Below are positions 17,687 to 25,752 of a stretch of 64,000 bases of DNA, piece by piece. Location: assembly GCA_041725955.1 (NCBI GenBank), contig JBGRQE010000005.1, forward strand, positions 42,673-106,672, in the 5' to 3' direction. This DNA comes from JBGRPZ01 sp041725955 (GTDB lineage: Bacteria > Bacteroidota > Bacteroidia > Bacteroidales > JBGRPZ01). Every line of letters starts with the position of its first letter. Position 1 is the stretch's first letter. The notes beneath the pieces are model-generated. The model saw only the letters and a list, made by a program, of their open reading frames with translations. It made no database searches and was not told the DNA's origin. The position numbers were made by a program, and so were the translations under genes.

Positions 17687-17958
17687 ATTCCGATCTCTCG
17701 GAATTTGCTTTATCTACGTTTTTAGCAGTCGATATTAAGCTAAATCAAAACAAATTCTCGCCAATTCTAGTCTATAAAGACTAGCAATAGTGTAACGAGC
17801 AAAAATTAGTTTCTATTTGATTTTCAATAAAAAACTTCACTCTTATAAACTACTATTCATAAAATAAACTATAATAAAAAGCTTCTTTAAACCACGAAAT
17901 AAAGTAATTATTTACCAAAATCATTACCTTTGCTCTCCAAATAAAAAACGAGCAAAAA
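17687..17958 (+). promoter_or_regulatory. Upstream region of hydF with -7 element at 17925-17932
   Basis: TACCTTTG at 17925-17932 fits TAnnTTTG and lies 26 bases before the hydF ATG. The -33 position is weak. The remainder is AT-rich, without a gene or Rex palindrome. Confidence 0.55.
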
Positions 17959-19164
17959 ATGAAACCAAAAGGTCGGGAAAACAAACCTCACATAGGAATA
18001 TTTGGAAGACGAAACAATGGAAAAAGTTCCTTAATCAATTGTCTTGCTCAGCAAGAACTATCCATAGTATCTGCTATAGCTGGTACTACTACCGACCCCG
18101 TAAAAAAAAGCATTGAGATTGAAGGCGTTGGCCCGGCAATTCTTATAGATACAGCAGGAATTGACGATTTTGGTGAACTTGGCGAAAAAAGGAATAAGAA
18201 AAGTAAAAACAGCATTCAAATTATTGATTTAGCAATACTTGTTATTACAAATAATGAATTTAATAAAGCTGAAAGAGATTTAATACACTTATTTAAAGAA
18301 TCAGAAGTACCTTTTTTTATTGTTCATAATAAATCTGACCTTTGTAAGATAGATTCAAATCTTAAAAATAATCTGGAAAAAGAATTGAAAACATCTCTTG
18401 TTGAATTTTCCTGCAACAAAAACTCTACCCCAGATCTTATCTACAATAAAATTAAGCTTCATATTCCAGAGAATATTTATAATAAGCCCTCTTTATTTAA
18501 AGGTTTAATCAATAAAAATGAAACAATTTTATTGATTACACCAATCGATTCTGAAGCTCCCGAAGGAAGAATGATTCTACCTCAAGTTCAGTCTATTAGA
18601 GACGCTCTCGACAATAACGCTATTTGCATTGTATTAAAAGAAACGCAACTAAAACACTATCTTCAAAACTTTCCTGAACCTAACTTGGTAGTTACTGATA
18701 GCCAAATGTTCGGTGAAGTATCAAAAATTATTCCTGAACACATCCCTTTAACAGGCTTTAGTATTGTACTTGCTCGTCTTAAAGGTAATTTTGAGCATTA
18801 TCTAAACGGCACTAAACATATTGACAACCTGAAAAATGGTGATAAGATACTACTTCTTGAATCATGCACACATCATGTATCTTGTGATGATATAGGTCGG
18901 CATAAAATTCCAAAATGGTTAAAGGAATACACAAAAAAGGATTTAAAATTTGAAATAGTTCCTGGGCTTGCCGAAATTGAACATATAAATGAATACGCAA
19001 TAGTAATTCAGTGTGGTGGTTGTGTAATCACAACTAAACAATTAAAAAACAGACTAACTCCAGCTATAAAAGCAGGAATTCCTGTGAGTAATTATGGCAT
19101 GACAATCGCTTTTGTTAAAGGTATTTTTAAAAGAGCTATAGCTCCTTTTGAACAAAATAATTAG
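17959..19164 (+). CDS. hydF: [FeFe] hydrogenase maturation GTPase HydF
   Basis: HydF is the scaffold on which the 2Fe subcluster is assembled and from which it passes to HydA. In its 401 residues the N-terminal GTPase has a P-loop G16-RRNNGKS, the GTTTDP switch I, DTAGIDD and NKSD. A dimerisation domain follows, then the C-terminal Fe-S domain with C303-T-H305 and C352-x2-C355 (QCGGC). The known family pattern is CxHx46-53HCxxC; here a Gln (351) occupies the place of the second His and the spacing is 45. The hydE start lies 4 bases after the stop, a tight operon. Confidence 0.97.
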   Translation: MKPKGRENKPHIGIFGRRNNGKSSLINCLAQQELSIVSAIAGTTTDPVKKSIEIEGVGPAILIDTAGIDDFGELGEKRNKKSKNSIQIIDLAILVITNNEFNKAERDLIHLFKESEVPFFIVHNKSDLCKIDSNLKNNLEKELKTSLVEFSCNKNSTPDLIYNKIKLHIPENIYNKPSLFKGLINKNETILLITPIDSEAPEGRMILPQVQSIRDALDNNAICIVLKETQLKHYLQNFPEPNLVVTDSQMFGEVSKIIPEHIPLTGFSIVLARLKGNFEHYLNGTKHIDNLKNGDKILLLESCTHHVSCDDIGRHKIPKWLKEYTKKDLKFEIVPGLAEIEHINEYAIVIQCGGCVITTKQLKNRLTPAIKAGIPVSNYGMTIAFVKGIFKRAIAPFEQNN

Positions 19165-19168
19165 AGAA

Positions 19169-20251
19169 ATGAATATTGACCACATATTAAACAAAGAGAA
19201 CTTTACTAAAGAGGATATTATTTATCTTTTAAGTTTAAAAGATGAAAATGATCTTCAGAAATTAGCAAAGAAAGCCCTGGAAGTAAAGTCCAAACATGTA
19301 GGTAGAGTCGTTTATTATCGCGGACTTGTTGAGTTCTCAAATATTTGTGCTAAAAACTGCTACTATTGTGGTATTCGTCGTGATAATAGAAATACGAACA
19401 GATATAATGTTTCTGATGATGAAATACTAGAAGCAGCAAAGTATTCGTATGAAAATGGATATGGATCCTTGGTTCTTCAATCAGGAGAACTTGATTCGCC
19501 ATACTTTATTGACCGAATAGACAATTTATTAAGAGAAATAAAAAAGCTTTCAAATAACGAACTTGGAATCACTCTAAGTTGTGGAGAACAGTCTAAAGAA
19601 ACCTATCAACGATGGTTTGAAAGTGGTGCTCACCGATACTTACTTCGCATTGAAAGTTCTGTTGAATCGCTTTATTACAGGATTCATCCACGAGATAAAA
19701 AACATGACTTCCAAACCCGAATAAAAGCACTACAAGACCTAAAAGAAGTAGGGTATCAAACAGGCACAGGAGTAATGATCGGACTTCCTTTTCAGAAGAT
19801 AGAAGATTTAGCGGATGATCTACTATTTTTCAAAAACATTGATGTAGACATGATTGGTATGGGACCTTATATTGAACATGAAGACACTCCCCTGTATCAA
19901 TTCTCACACCTCCTTATGCCAAAGGAAGAAAGATTTAAGCTAGCATTAAGAATGATTGCGGTCTTACGAATATTAATGAAAGATATTAATATTGCTGCTG
20001 CCACAGCTCTGCAAGCAATCGATCCCATTGGTAGAGAAAAAGCATTAAGTGTTGGTGCAAATGTAATTATGCCTAACATTACTTCGAATGAATATCGAGG
20101 AGATTACCTTTTATATGAGAATAAACCTTGTATAGACGAAAACGCCGAAGATTGCAAGAGCTGTCTGGAGGCAAGAATTCACTTAGCTGGAGATTCAATA
20201 GGTTATAATGAATGGGGAGATTCAAAACATTTTAAAAATAGAAAAAGATAA
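19169..20251 (+). CDS. hydE: [FeFe] hydrogenase H-cluster maturase HydE (radical SAM)
   Basis: HydE processes the HydG-made iron-cysteine synthon on the way to the dithiomethylamine-bridged 2Fe subcluster. The radical SAM motif is C60-x3-C64-x2-C67 (CAKNCYYC). The optional second cluster motif Cx7Cx2C is present near the C-terminus (CIDENAEDCKSC). The length is 360 residues. I chose the ATG at 19169, just after the hydF stop, instead of an in-frame TTG at 19148 inside hydF. It is followed after 84 bases by a histidine kinase gene on the same strand. Confidence 0.96.
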   Translation: MNIDHILNKENFTKEDIIYLLSLKDENDLQKLAKKALEVKSKHVGRVVYYRGLVEFSNICAKNCYYCGIRRDNRNTNRYNVSDDEILEAAKYSYENGYGSLVLQSGELDSPYFIDRIDNLLREIKKLSNNELGITLSCGEQSKETYQRWFESGAHRYLLRIESSVESLYYRIHPRDKKHDFQTRIKALQDLKEVGYQTGTGVMIGLPFQKIEDLADDLLFFKNIDVDMIGMGPYIEHEDTPLYQFSHLLMPKEERFKLALRMIAVLRILMKDINIAAATALQAIDPIGREKALSVGANVIMPNITSNEYRGDYLLYENKPCIDENAEDCKSCLEARIHLAGDSIGYNEWGDSKHFKNRKR

Positions 20252-20335
20252 AATCATAAAAATTGTACCTTTATAAGGTAATAATTTGATATTATTTTGC
20301 TAACAAAACTAATAGAACTTGATTGTGTAATATAT

Positions 20336-22420
20336 ATGAAAAAATTTCACAAAAGGCTGTTTTCTATTCTACTCTTAGGATTTTGTTTCAGCAATTTATC
20401 CTGTTTTGCCCAGCAAGTTTCTTCAAGAGACTCTGCACGAATTGTTGATTCAATAGAATCTCTTAACAATTTGTTCTGGGAATATAACAGAAAAGACCTA
20501 TACAAATCCTTAAAAATTGCTAAGAAAGCAGATTCTCTAGCAAATAGGATAAATAATGTCGACTTAAGATCAATATCAAATTATAATTTAAGTGTAATTT
20601 ATCAAAGCTTAGATATTTATGATTCTGCATTGTTTTATGCAAATAATGCTATAGAAATTGACTCTCTTAGCAACAATAAAAAACTATTGAGCAAAAGTTT
20701 ATCTAGGCTAGGTAGTATTTTTGAAGGTCTTGACGATTACTCAAGAGCGATTGGTTTATATTATAATGCACTAAGTCTTAAAGAAGCAATTAACGATACC
20801 TTAGGTATTGGTATCACTTTTTTCAGGTTGGCAAATATCTACAATGACAACAAAGAGTATAAAAAAGCAACTGATTTTTATCTTAGAGCTAACGATATTT
20901 TCATTCAGTTAAATATAAAAAGAAACATTGCAACAACTTATAATAATTTAGGTGTAAATTATTATTATTTAGATGATACAACAAAAGCAAAGTTTTATTA
21001 TGAAAAAGCACTGAAAGAATATCTGATAATTGGAGATAAAATAGGAGAAGCTACAGGATACAACAACCTTGGAACAATTGAAGAAGAGAAAAAGAATTAC
21101 ATAAAAGCATTAGAACTTTATCATAAAGGACTAAATATCAGAAGAAAACTTGATGACAAATCTGGTATCTCAAATTCACTTACCAATATTGGTTCTGTAC
21201 TTTTCAATCAGAATAAATTAAAAGAAGCCTTAGAAAATCAAAAAGAAGCTTTAAAAATTGCTAAAAGCATAAATTCTCTTCATTTACAACACAATATACT
21301 CGAAAAGCTTGTCAAAATTGAAGAGAAAAACAGAAATTACAAGCAAGCTCTAATTTATCAGAAAAAATTCCAACTAATTTCCGATAGTCTTTTCAATGAA
21401 AAGGATGCTAAATTAATTGCTCAAATTGGAATGAGCTATGAATTTGAAAAACAGGAAAAAATAAGAGAATTAAAAAGAATTGCAGAGAAGCAAGACTATG
21501 AAGCTAATTTATCAAAAGCAAAAATCACGCGCAGATTTTTAATTTTATTCTTACTCGCAGCAATTTTTATTATCCTACTTTATCTGAGGTTTAGTATTGC
21601 TATAAAGAGATCACACAAACACCTCAGCAAAAAAAATGAAGAAATTACACTTCAAAAACAAAATCTTGAGGTAATAAATAAGAAATTAGTTCAAACCAAA
21701 GAAGAACTAGTAAATATTAATACAGAAAAAGACCGCTTCTTTAGCATTATAGCCCATGATTTAAAGAACCCTTTCAATATTATGATTGGAATTACAAGTA
21801 TACTTGCATCAGAAGAAGTAAAAATCAAAAGAAAAGAAGAAATTCAGTTTCTTAAAGACTTACATCAGGTAGCAACTGAAGGTTATAAATTATTACAAAA
21901 TTTGTTGGAATGGGCTAGAATACAAAAAGGTGAAAATAGGTTCTTTCCTGAATTAATTAATATTCAATCCCTAGTAAAAGAATCAACAGACTTATTGAGT
22001 CATATGGCCGCAGGTAAAAAAATTGATTTAGAGGTAAATATACCTCAAGGAACATTAGCCTATGGGGATAAAAATATGATTTCTACTGTACTTAGAAATC
22101 TTATATCAAACGCTCTTAAATTTACAAATAGAAATGGTAAAGTAGTTATTGGTTGCGATCTTAAACATAATTATCTAAAATTATATGTTCAAGACAATGG
22201 AATTGGTATGAACCAGGATGATCTTAAAAAATTATTCCGAATAGATACCAGCTTTTCTAATGTTGGAACAGAAGAAGAATCTGGTACAGGATTAGGATTA
22301 ATCTTGTGCAAAGGATTTGTTGAACAAAACGGAGGAAAAATATGGGTTGAGAGTAAAGTTGAAGAAGGCAGTACTTTTAACTTCACCGTACCTCTAAGGC
22401 CGAAACCCAAAAAGAATTAA
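20336..22420 (+). CDS. TPR-containing sensor histidine kinase
   Basis: This 694-residue kinase begins with a signal peptide (MKKFHKRLFS..., ending near CFAQQ). TPR repeats cover about 40-350, for example TTYNNLGVNYYYLDDTTKAK and NSLTNIGSVLFNQNKLKEAL. A membrane helix lies at about 398-416, followed by a coiled coil. The HisKA box has His474 in IIAHDLKNP, and the HATPase domain has NLISNALKF, DNGIGM and GTGLGL. This is the periplasmic-TPR kinase layout common in Bacteroidota. No response regulator lies nearby, so the partner is unknown. The upstream in-frame TTG at 20297 was rejected because the signal peptide starts at 20336. It may be co-transcribed with hydF-hydE. Confidence 0.93.
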   Translation: MKKFHKRLFSILLLGFCFSNLSCFAQQVSSRDSARIVDSIESLNNLFWEYNRKDLYKSLKIAKKADSLANRINNVDLRSISNYNLSVIYQSLDIYDSALFYANNAIEIDSLSNNKKLLSKSLSRLGSIFEGLDDYSRAIGLYYNALSLKEAINDTLGIGITFFRLANIYNDNKEYKKATDFYLRANDIFIQLNIKRNIATTYNNLGVNYYYLDDTTKAKFYYEKALKEYLIIGDKIGEATGYNNLGTIEEEKKNYIKALELYHKGLNIRRKLDDKSGISNSLTNIGSVLFNQNKLKEALENQKEALKIAKSINSLHLQHNILEKLVKIEEKNRNYKQALIYQKKFQLISDSLFNEKDAKLIAQIGMSYEFEKQEKIRELKRIAEKQDYEANLSKAKITRRFLILFLLAAIFIILLYLRFSIAIKRSHKHLSKKNEEITLQKQNLEVINKKLVQTKEELVNINTEKDRFFSIIAHDLKNPFNIMIGITSILASEEVKIKRKEEIQFLKDLHQVATEGYKLLQNLLEWARIQKGENRFFPELINIQSLVKESTDLLSHMAAGKKIDLEVNIPQGTLAYGDKNMISTVLRNLISNALKFTNRNGKVVIGCDLKHNYLKLYVQDNGIGMNQDDLKKLFRIDTSFSNVGTEEESGTGLGLILCKGFVEQNGGKIWVESKVEEGSTFNFTVPLRPKPKKN

Positions 22421-22440
22421 TTCGCATAGTATATACAAAC

Positions 22441-23385
22441 ATGAGTAAGGAAGTTATTTTTGCAGATGGGGGGTTGTATTTCACATATCTTAACTCTTTA
22501 AAAAAACACTATACTTTTAATGCACGCTATAGTTTTGGCGACTCTTTATCTATTATATCAAAAGAATTTAAAGCCCGTACAGAGAATTTAATTAAAGAAA
22601 AAGATAATGAAATTGCCTTATTTCCCGAACTTTTAAAATTAGATATAGAGGGGCAAAACCTTGCGTCAATTATTGAGCACTCGAACAACATAATTTGTAA
22701 GGACAATTTATTCGATATTGTAGCACATGCGAAAACTGTAACAGAATACGAAAACACTATTTTTTTAGGCACAGGTTTTGAAAATGCTGCTCTAACAGTA
22801 GCTATTGCTATTATTAGATCTATTATGGCAGGACATATAAAATTCAAAGTTTTGGGTGAATTTTACTACTTACCTGCCCTACTACAAAAAATATCTAAAC
22901 AAGCTAATCAATCATACTTAATAATGCCTTATGAGTTTTTAAGTTGTACTCCTATTAATGAATTTGAAAAGATCTGTTTAAAACAAGATTTAATTCCGAT
23001 ATTCTCTCCAAATAAAGAACTTCCCTTAAACCTGATTCTACAAAAAATTGAAAAGAATGAATATATTCCCAATAATCATGCTATTCAAATCGACAAGAAA
23101 CAACAAGAATCATTCTATAATTTAATCCATGAACTATTTTACCTTCCAAAAGAAAACTCCTCTCCTGTTTTACAAATAAAAGATAAATACAAAGAATATT
23201 TTATTGAACTGGATTATTCATTAAATAAAGAAGAAACCATTTGTCAGAAAATAAACTCTGGAGACATACCTATCAATGATTGTAAGGTATTTTGTGATAA
23301 ATGTACACCTCTAAATCCGGTTTCTTTAAATATGACTTCGAACAAAGGGATTTGTAAAATTCATCATTATTTCAAAACAAGATAA
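22441..23385 (+). CDS. Unrecognised protein with a C-terminal four-Cys motif
   Basis: I do not recognise this 314-residue protein. It has no signal peptide. Residues 1-270 are mixed alpha/beta with a possible nucleotide-type loop LGTGFENAALTVAIA near 118-132. The C-terminus carries C281-x3-C285-x2-C288 and C305 (CKVFCDKC, then ICKIHH), a plausible Fe-S or zinc site. The spacing matches the radical SAM triad, but the position at the C-terminus argues against that family. It starts 20 bases after the kinase gene and 40 bases before the J1/DraG-like gene, so it sits in a co-directional run beginning at hydF. Confidence 0.75.
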   Translation: MSKEVIFADGGLYFTYLNSLKKHYTFNARYSFGDSLSIISKEFKARTENLIKEKDNEIALFPELLKLDIEGQNLASIIEHSNNIICKDNLFDIVAHAKTVTEYENTIFLGTGFENAALTVAIAIIRSIMAGHIKFKVLGEFYYLPALLQKISKQANQSYLIMPYEFLSCTPINEFEKICLKQDLIPIFSPNKELPLNLILQKIEKNEYIPNNHAIQIDKKQQESFYNLIHELFYLPKENSSPVLQIKDKYKEYFIELDYSLNKEETICQKINSGDIPINDCKVFCDKCTPLNPVSLNMTSNKGICKIHHYFKTR

Positions 23386-23425
23386 ACAGAATAATATAAA
23401 GCTTGTTAGGTTTAAAAACCTAGAT

Positions 23426-24331
23426 ATGAAAGAAGACGTAAAAAATTCGATTATCTGTGCATTTGTAGCCGATGCAATTTCTCTTGGCCCTCATTGGATT
23501 TATGATACCAGAATAATAAAAAATAATTTTGGTACAATCGAAGGCATAACTAATCCTCTTGAAAACTCTTATCACAAAGGAAAAACGGCTGGAGACTTCA
23601 CACATTATGGTGATCAAATGGAATTCTTATTAGAATTTATTAGTCAGTATAAAAAATTTGATCCAGAACAATTCTCCATCTTCTGGCAAGATAAAATGAA
23701 AAACTACAATGGCTACATAGATTTTGCTAGCAAAAAAACACTTCAGCACCTTAGCAACAATGGTCAATGGCAATATTCTGGAAGTAATTCGGATGAATTT
23801 GGTGGATTAGCAAGAATGGCTCCATTGCTTCTTGCTTATGATACAGAAAAAGAATTGAATGAAGCAATACGCCTTCAAACTTTGCTTACACACAACTCTC
23901 CATTACTTTTAAGCATAGGAAATTTTTTGGGAAAACTTATTCTTCTTGTAAAAGAAAATCACTCAATTGCTGACTCTGTTGAACAACTTAAAACAGTAAA
24001 AACTTTCAAAAAGATATTCCAACAGTATATAGAACCAGTAAAAAAAGGTGTTGACAAAACCACAAGTACAGAAATAAAAAGATTTGGACAAATGTGCTCA
24101 GCAAAAAATGCATTCCCATCCACTATGCATTTATTGTTAAAATTTGAAACGAATCCAAAAGAAGGTATTCTTGAAAATGTAATGGCTGGAGGGGATTCTG
24201 CTGCCAGAGGCATTGTTTTTGGTACATTTATGGGTCTAATCCATGGTATTGATTGGGTTCCTAAAGAGTGGCTACAAACCATAAAAGAAATGAATCGAAT
24301 AGAAGAGCTTATCAAAGAGGTTCCTTCCTAA
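23426..24331 (+). CDS. ADP-ribosylglycohydrolase / crystallin J1-like protein
   Basis: This 301-residue all-helical protein resembles the ADP-ribosylglycohydrolase superfamily. Residues near the start (CAFVADAISLGPHWIYDT) and the C-terminal GGDSAARGIVFGTFMG match the crystallin J1-like branch. In true DraG-type hydrolases the corresponding positions read GAxxGDAxG and GGDTDT and bind two Mg ions. Here several of those acidic residues are replaced, so removal of ADP-ribose cannot be assumed. It is the last gene of the hydF-initiated run and ends before a large hairpin. Confidence 0.8.
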   Translation: MKEDVKNSIICAFVADAISLGPHWIYDTRIIKNNFGTIEGITNPLENSYHKGKTAGDFTHYGDQMEFLLEFISQYKKFDPEQFSIFWQDKMKNYNGYIDFASKKTLQHLSNNGQWQYSGSNSDEFGGLARMAPLLLAYDTEKELNEAIRLQTLLTHNSPLLLSIGNFLGKLILLVKENHSIADSVEQLKTVKTFKKIFQQYIEPVKKGVDKTTSTEIKRFGQMCSAKNAFPSTMHLLLKFETNPKEGILENVMAGGDSAARGIVFGTFMGLIHGIDWVPKEWLQTIKEMNRIEELIKEVPS

Positions 24332-24340
24332 GGATAAATA

Positions 24341-24390
24341 ATACCCTTTACACACGAAGAAAGTAAACATTACTTTCTTCATGTGGGTAT
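24341..24390. terminator. Large hairpin between the J1-like gene and the zinc-ribbon gene
   Basis: ATACCC...CACA-GAAGAAAGTA pairs with TACTTTCTTC...GTGGGTAT in an almost symmetrical stem. It lies between convergent genes and has no strong T run. Confidence 0.65.
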
Positions 24391-24417
24391 TGCAAACTTA
24401 ATATTATCTATAAATAT

Positions 24418-24771
24418 CTAGACAATTTTGTGATTCTCACATCCATTACGAGAACAAAAAACAACTTCATTCTCTCCTCTAACATCTAAAGACACCAATG
24501 GTGCTTGACAAATATTACATCTTTCCCCACTTGTAAGTTGAGAATCGCATGATGGACAATAAAATCTAACAATTTCATTTTCAGGCACTCGTAATTTGCT
24601 CATATAATTGTAGTTTCCATAGATACTACTTAAGTGAACACGTCCTACATTTTCATCAGCAGTTTCAATAGTCAAACGAATACTGTCCTCATTATTGATT
24701 AGCTCAGAATCATCCATTAAAGATTGATTACACGCAGGACACACAGCCTTAATAACAGTTTTATCTTCCAT
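24418..24771 (-). CDS. Zinc-ribbon protein of unknown function
   Basis: A 117-residue acidic protein with four Cys pairs: CPAC (residues 11-14), CPSC, CNIC and CSRNGC. These are likely two zinc ribbons flanking a central beta region. There is no signal peptide, so it is cytoplasmic. It is transcribed divergently from rex, so the rex upstream region with its palindromes may also hold its promoter. The family is not recognised. Confidence 0.8.
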   Translation of the reverse strand: MEDKTVIKAVCPACNQSLMDDSELINNEDSIRLTIETADENVGRVHLSSIYGNYNYMSKLRVPENEIVRFYCPSCDSQLTSGERCNICQAPLVSLDVRGENEVVFCSRNGCENHKIV

Positions 24772-24988
24772 AGTATTTTGTATTGTTTCGAAAAATGAAC
24801 TTATTAGGGAAATACAATAGTTCGAAAATCAAGCTATCAACAAATTTAAGTTGCCAGAGTGGTAAAATCAAGTCAGGACAAAAATTCAAATTCAATCTAA
24901 TTAACAAAAACACGTTAAACAACTATTAACAGTAATTAAATACAAACAAAAAAATGAAATTACTATTAATAAAGTAATTTACCTAAAC

Positions 24989-25004
24989 TGTTAACTACTT
25001 AACA
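24989..25004. promoter_or_regulatory. Rex-type operator 1
   Basis: TGTTAACTACTTAACA is a perfect inverted repeat (TGTTAA-N4-TTAACA). With flanks it matches the clostridial-type Rex consensus TTGTTAANNNNTTAACAA at 17 of 18 positions. It lies just upstream of the -33 element of the rex promoter. Confidence 0.8.
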
Positions 25005-25009
25005 AAATA

Positions 25010-25041
25010 TTTGCATTTCTGCAATGACCCGACTACTTTTG
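25010..25041 (+). promoter_or_regulatory. rex promoter
   Basis: TTTG at 25010-25013, a 20-base spacer and TACTTTTG at 25034-25041 are a near-ideal Bacteroidota promoter. The rex ATG is 37 bases past the -7 element. Confidence 0.85.
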
Positions 25042-25044
25042 CAC

Positions 25045-25060
25045 TGTTAAATAATTAACA
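25045..25060. promoter_or_regulatory. Rex-type operator 2, overlapping the transcription start
   Basis: TGTTAAATAATTAACA is a second perfect TGTTAA-N4-TTAACA repeat, centred where transcription should begin. This position would block initiation, so autorepression by Rex is likely. Confidence 0.8.
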
Positions 25061-25077
25061 TATTGAACGAATAATTA

Positions 25078-25710
25078 ATGAAAAACCTTCCCCATAAGAC
25101 AATTGAAAGATTAAGCCAATACAGGCGTGCGTTACTCAACTGTTTAGCAAATGGAAAGACGCATATTTTCTCGCACGAACTTGCCAAGTTACAACATATA
25201 ACGGCTGTTCAAGTGCGTAGAGATTTAATGCTAATTGGATATACAGGAACACTTAGAAAAGGGTACAATGTAAAAGAACTAATTGATCTTATTGGTACAA
25301 TAATTGACAGTGAAAACGGAATAAATGTTGCCATAGTTGGAATGGGTAATTTAGGCCGAGCACTATATAATTATTTTAGTGGAAAAAGAACTAAATTATC
25401 TATTGTTGCAACTTTTGATAAAAGATACGAAAAAATTAAAGAAGATTATCCTGAGATAGAATGCTATAACACAGCAGAAATGGAAAAGATCATTAAGGAG
25501 AAAAAGGTTGACATTGGAATAATGGCAGTTCCTGCAGAATCTGCTACAACAATAGCAGATAAACTAGTAAACTCTGGAGTTAAAGGAATATTAAACTACA
25601 CTCCCAAACCAGTTAATGTTCCCAAAGACGTTTATCTAGAAGAATATGACATGATCACTTCTTTAGAAAAAGTAGCTTTCTTTGTTAAAAAACAAAATGA
25701 TGATGTATGA
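25078..25710 (+). CDS. rex: Redox-sensing transcriptional repressor Rex
   Basis: Rex binds NADH or NAD+ and releases DNA when NADH is high, derepressing fermentation and hydrogen-metabolism genes. In its 210 residues the N-terminal winged helix (about 5-75) includes LAKLQHITAVQVRRDLMLIG. The Rossmann domain has GMGNLGRALYNYF at about 88-100, and the final segment contains the usual domain-swapped helix. Two Rex-type palindromes flank its promoter. It lies about 750 bases from the end of the hydF-initiated run, so control of hydrogenase-related genes is plausible, but I see no such operator upstream of hydG or hydF. Confidence 0.96.
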   Translation: MKNLPHKTIERLSQYRRALLNCLANGKTHIFSHELAKLQHITAVQVRRDLMLIGYTGTLRKGYNVKELIDLIGTIIDSENGINVAIVGMGNLGRALYNYFSGKRTKLSIVATFDKRYEKIKEDYPEIECYNTAEMEKIIKEKKVDIGIMAVPAESATTIADKLVNSGVKGILNYTPKPVNVPKDVYLEEYDMITSLEKVAFFVKKQNDDV

Positions 25711-25744
25711 AAAACTGTTCAGATAATTCTGAACAGTTTTTTTT
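25711..25744. terminator. Bidirectional terminator between rex and arcC
   Basis: AAAACTGTTCAGA pairs perfectly with TCTGAACAGTTTT around TAAT, with a T run on the plus strand and A/T-rich flanks for the convergent arcC gene. Confidence 0.88.
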
Positions 25745-25752
25745 AAAATATC

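Noticed and set aside
22441..23385. Radical SAM enzyme
   Set aside because: Cx3Cx2C is at the C-terminus and no SAM-binding barrel follows it.
24914..24930. GTTAA-N7-TTAAC as a third Rex operator
   Set aside because: The spacing differs from the N4 seen in the two strong sites, so it is probably chance in AT-rich DNA.
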